Of a DNA stretch of 64,000 bases, positions 62,879 to 64,000 are shown one piece after another. Location of the stretch: the NCBI RefSeq assembly GCF_900142955.1, contig NZ_FRCP01000019.1, positions 1 to 64,000 of the forward strand, written 5' to 3'. Source of the stretch: Anaerosporobacter mobilis DSM 15930 (lineage in GTDB: Bacteria > Bacillota > Clostridia > Lachnospirales > Lachnospiraceae). The stretch's first letter is position 1. The number at the start of each line of letters is the position of its first letter. The position numbers and the translations under genes are program-made. The notes under the pieces were generated by a model. The model had not been told where the DNA came from. It did not search any database and saw only the letters and a program-made list of their open reading frames with translations.

Positions 62879-64000
62879 CTACATTCTGTCTGGAGCTTCA
62901 ATTCCTAATAATTCGATACAAGTATTGAGAATATTACATGTTAATGTAATTAATTGAATCCAAGAAGTACGAACCTTCTCATCTTCATTGGCAATAATCT
63001 TGTTCTCATGATAGAACTTATTGAATGCATTGGATAAGTCATAGATATATTGACAAACTCTATGAGGTGCATTCTCAGCAAATGCTGCTGTAATTGTATC
63101 ACCGAACTTTGTTAACTCTAACATAAGAGCGGTTTCACTTTCACAAGTAGCTGGTAAAATCTCACTTACAGCAATTGTATCAACACCAGTAACTTCCTTA
63201 TATTTGTTAAGGATTGATTTGATACGAACAATTGTATAGAGGATATATGGACCTGTATCGCCTTCAAATGAAGTGAAACGATCTACATCAAAGACATAAT
63301 CCTTGGCAGCTTGGTTGGATAAATCACCATATTTGATTGCTGCAATACCAACTTTGTTTGCAATTGCCTTTGCTTCTTCTTCAGAGATTTCACGATTACT
63401 CATGATCTTATCATATACTGCCGTTGTTATATCTGAAATAAGATTCTCAAGACGCATTACACCGCCATCTCTTGTCTTGAATGGTTTACCATCTTTACCA
63501 TTCATCGTACCGAAACCTAAGAACGTTAACTTAACATGTTCACCAATTAAGTTTGTTTTCTTTGCACAACGGAATACTTGTTCAAAGTATAATTCTTGAC
63601 GTTTATCTACAACATAAGTTATTGCATCTGGATTAAATAATTCCGCACGTTCTACAATTGTAGCTAAGTCTGTTGTATTGTATAAGGTTGCACCATCAGA
63701 CTTCAAAATCATACAAGGAGGAATCTCTTTCGTATCGGTTTCTTCTTTAACATCAACAACTAATGCACCTTCACTAATTCTTGCATAACCACCTTCTTTA
63801 AGGTACTTAACCATGTCTGGGATATAACCCTGTGCATCACTTTCCTTTTTCCATAAGTCAAAGGATACATTTAATTTATCATAATTTTTCTTTAAGTCTG
63901 TCACAGATACATTAAGAATGTGATTCCATAATGCAACATACCCTTTTCTACCGTTTTGTAATTCAAAGGTAGCGTTCTTTGCTTCCTCTTTGAATTCTGG
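62879..64000 (-). CDS. argS: Arginyl-tRNA synthetase, C-terminal part (partial)
   Basis: This is the C-terminal 373 residues of a class I synthetase, reading in from the right edge. It has the catalytic-core segments DLATIVERAELFNPDAITYV, LTFLGFGTMNGKDGKPFKTR with GGVMRLENL in the KMSKS position (clostridial variant KTRDGG), and the DALR anticodon-binding helical domain with FTSFEGDTGPYILYT and FNKFYHENKI at the end. The frame is open from the window edge. It loads arginine on its tRNA. Confidence 0.96.
   Translation of the reverse strand, partial: PEFKEEAKNATFELQNGRKGYVALWNHILNVSVTDLKKNYDKLNVSFDLWKKESDAQGYIPDMVKYLKEGGYARISEGALVVDVKEETDTKEIPPCMILKSDGATLYNTTDLATIVERAELFNPDAITYVVDKRQELYFEQVFRCAKKTNLIGEHVKLTFLGFGTMNGKDGKPFKTRDGGVMRLENLISDITTAVYDKIMSNREISEEEAKAIANKVGIAAIKYGDLSNQAAKDYVFDVDRFTSFEGDTGPYILYTIVRIKSILNKYKEVTGVDTIAVSEILPATCESETALMLELTKFGDTITAAFAENAPHRVCQYIYDLSNAFNKFYHENKIIANEDEKVRTSWIQLITLTCNILNTCIELLGIEAPDRM

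Noticed and set aside
1..64000. CRISPR arrays, ribosomal RNA genes and ordinary tRNA genes
   Set aside because: No regularly spaced direct repeats, no rRNA segments, and no tRNA T-arm pattern other than that of tmRNA were found by eye.

Overview
The window is AT-rich chromosomal DNA of a spore-forming member of the Clostridia. It carries spo0A, spoIVB and the complete spoIIIAA-AH cluster. Gene content and protein style fit the Lachnospiraceae, with a plant-degrading Lachnoclostridium-like genome as a reasonable guess; species is inference. Almost all genes lie on the minus strand, so transcription runs from high to low coordinates.

Layout from left to right. 0-6.3 kb is a decayed mobile zone: a cut-off IS3/IS150 element, two small conserved proteins, a superoxide dismutase, a frameshifted ferritin-like gene, a probable group II intron fragment, a small secreted protein, and a ruined large serine recombinase that ends exactly at the 3' end of ssrA. 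6.3-19.6 kb is core: ssrA (tmRNA), smpB and rnr (trans-translation and RNA decay), secG, the lower-glycolysis genes gpmI, tpiA, pgk and gap, a MutS-like membrane ATPase, and a Na/Pi cotransporter. 19.9-26 kb has glgA, spo0A, spoIVB and recN. 26-36.6 kb is lineage-specific: a Bax-inhibitor-1 protein, a 1294-residue Big2 surface protein, a CFI-box protein, a short cis-prenyltransferase, two membrane metallopeptidases and an MltG-like protein. 36.8-42.2 kb is an accessory island with an HNH endonuclease, an intact IS256-type transposase, IS3 and ISL3 relics, a zinc-finger protein and a DUF3788 protein. It lies between a degraded copy of the yebC 3' end and intact yebC. 43-56.4 kb is a conserved block: argR, nadK, tlyA, dxs, ispA, xseB, xseA, nusB, asp23-like, then spoIIIAH-AA. 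56.6-64 kb has aroE, a CotH/DUF4956/VTC module, a DUF815 ATPase and the C-terminal part of argS.

How the genes work together. The classical Firmicute order spoIIIA - asp23 - nusB - xseAB - ispA - dxs - tlyA - argR - recN - spoIVB - spo0A is still visible, but it is split by about 17 kb between argR and recN. The regulatory sites I could read make sense for their genes: a LexA-type box over the recN promoter, a sigma-E-like promoter before spoIIIAA, and 11-bp-period Pho-box-like repeats before both the VTC polyphosphate polymerase and the Na/Pi transporter. The most interesting candidates are the Pho-box-linked VTC/DUF4956/CotH module, the yebC-flanked island, and the recombinase relict at ssrA.
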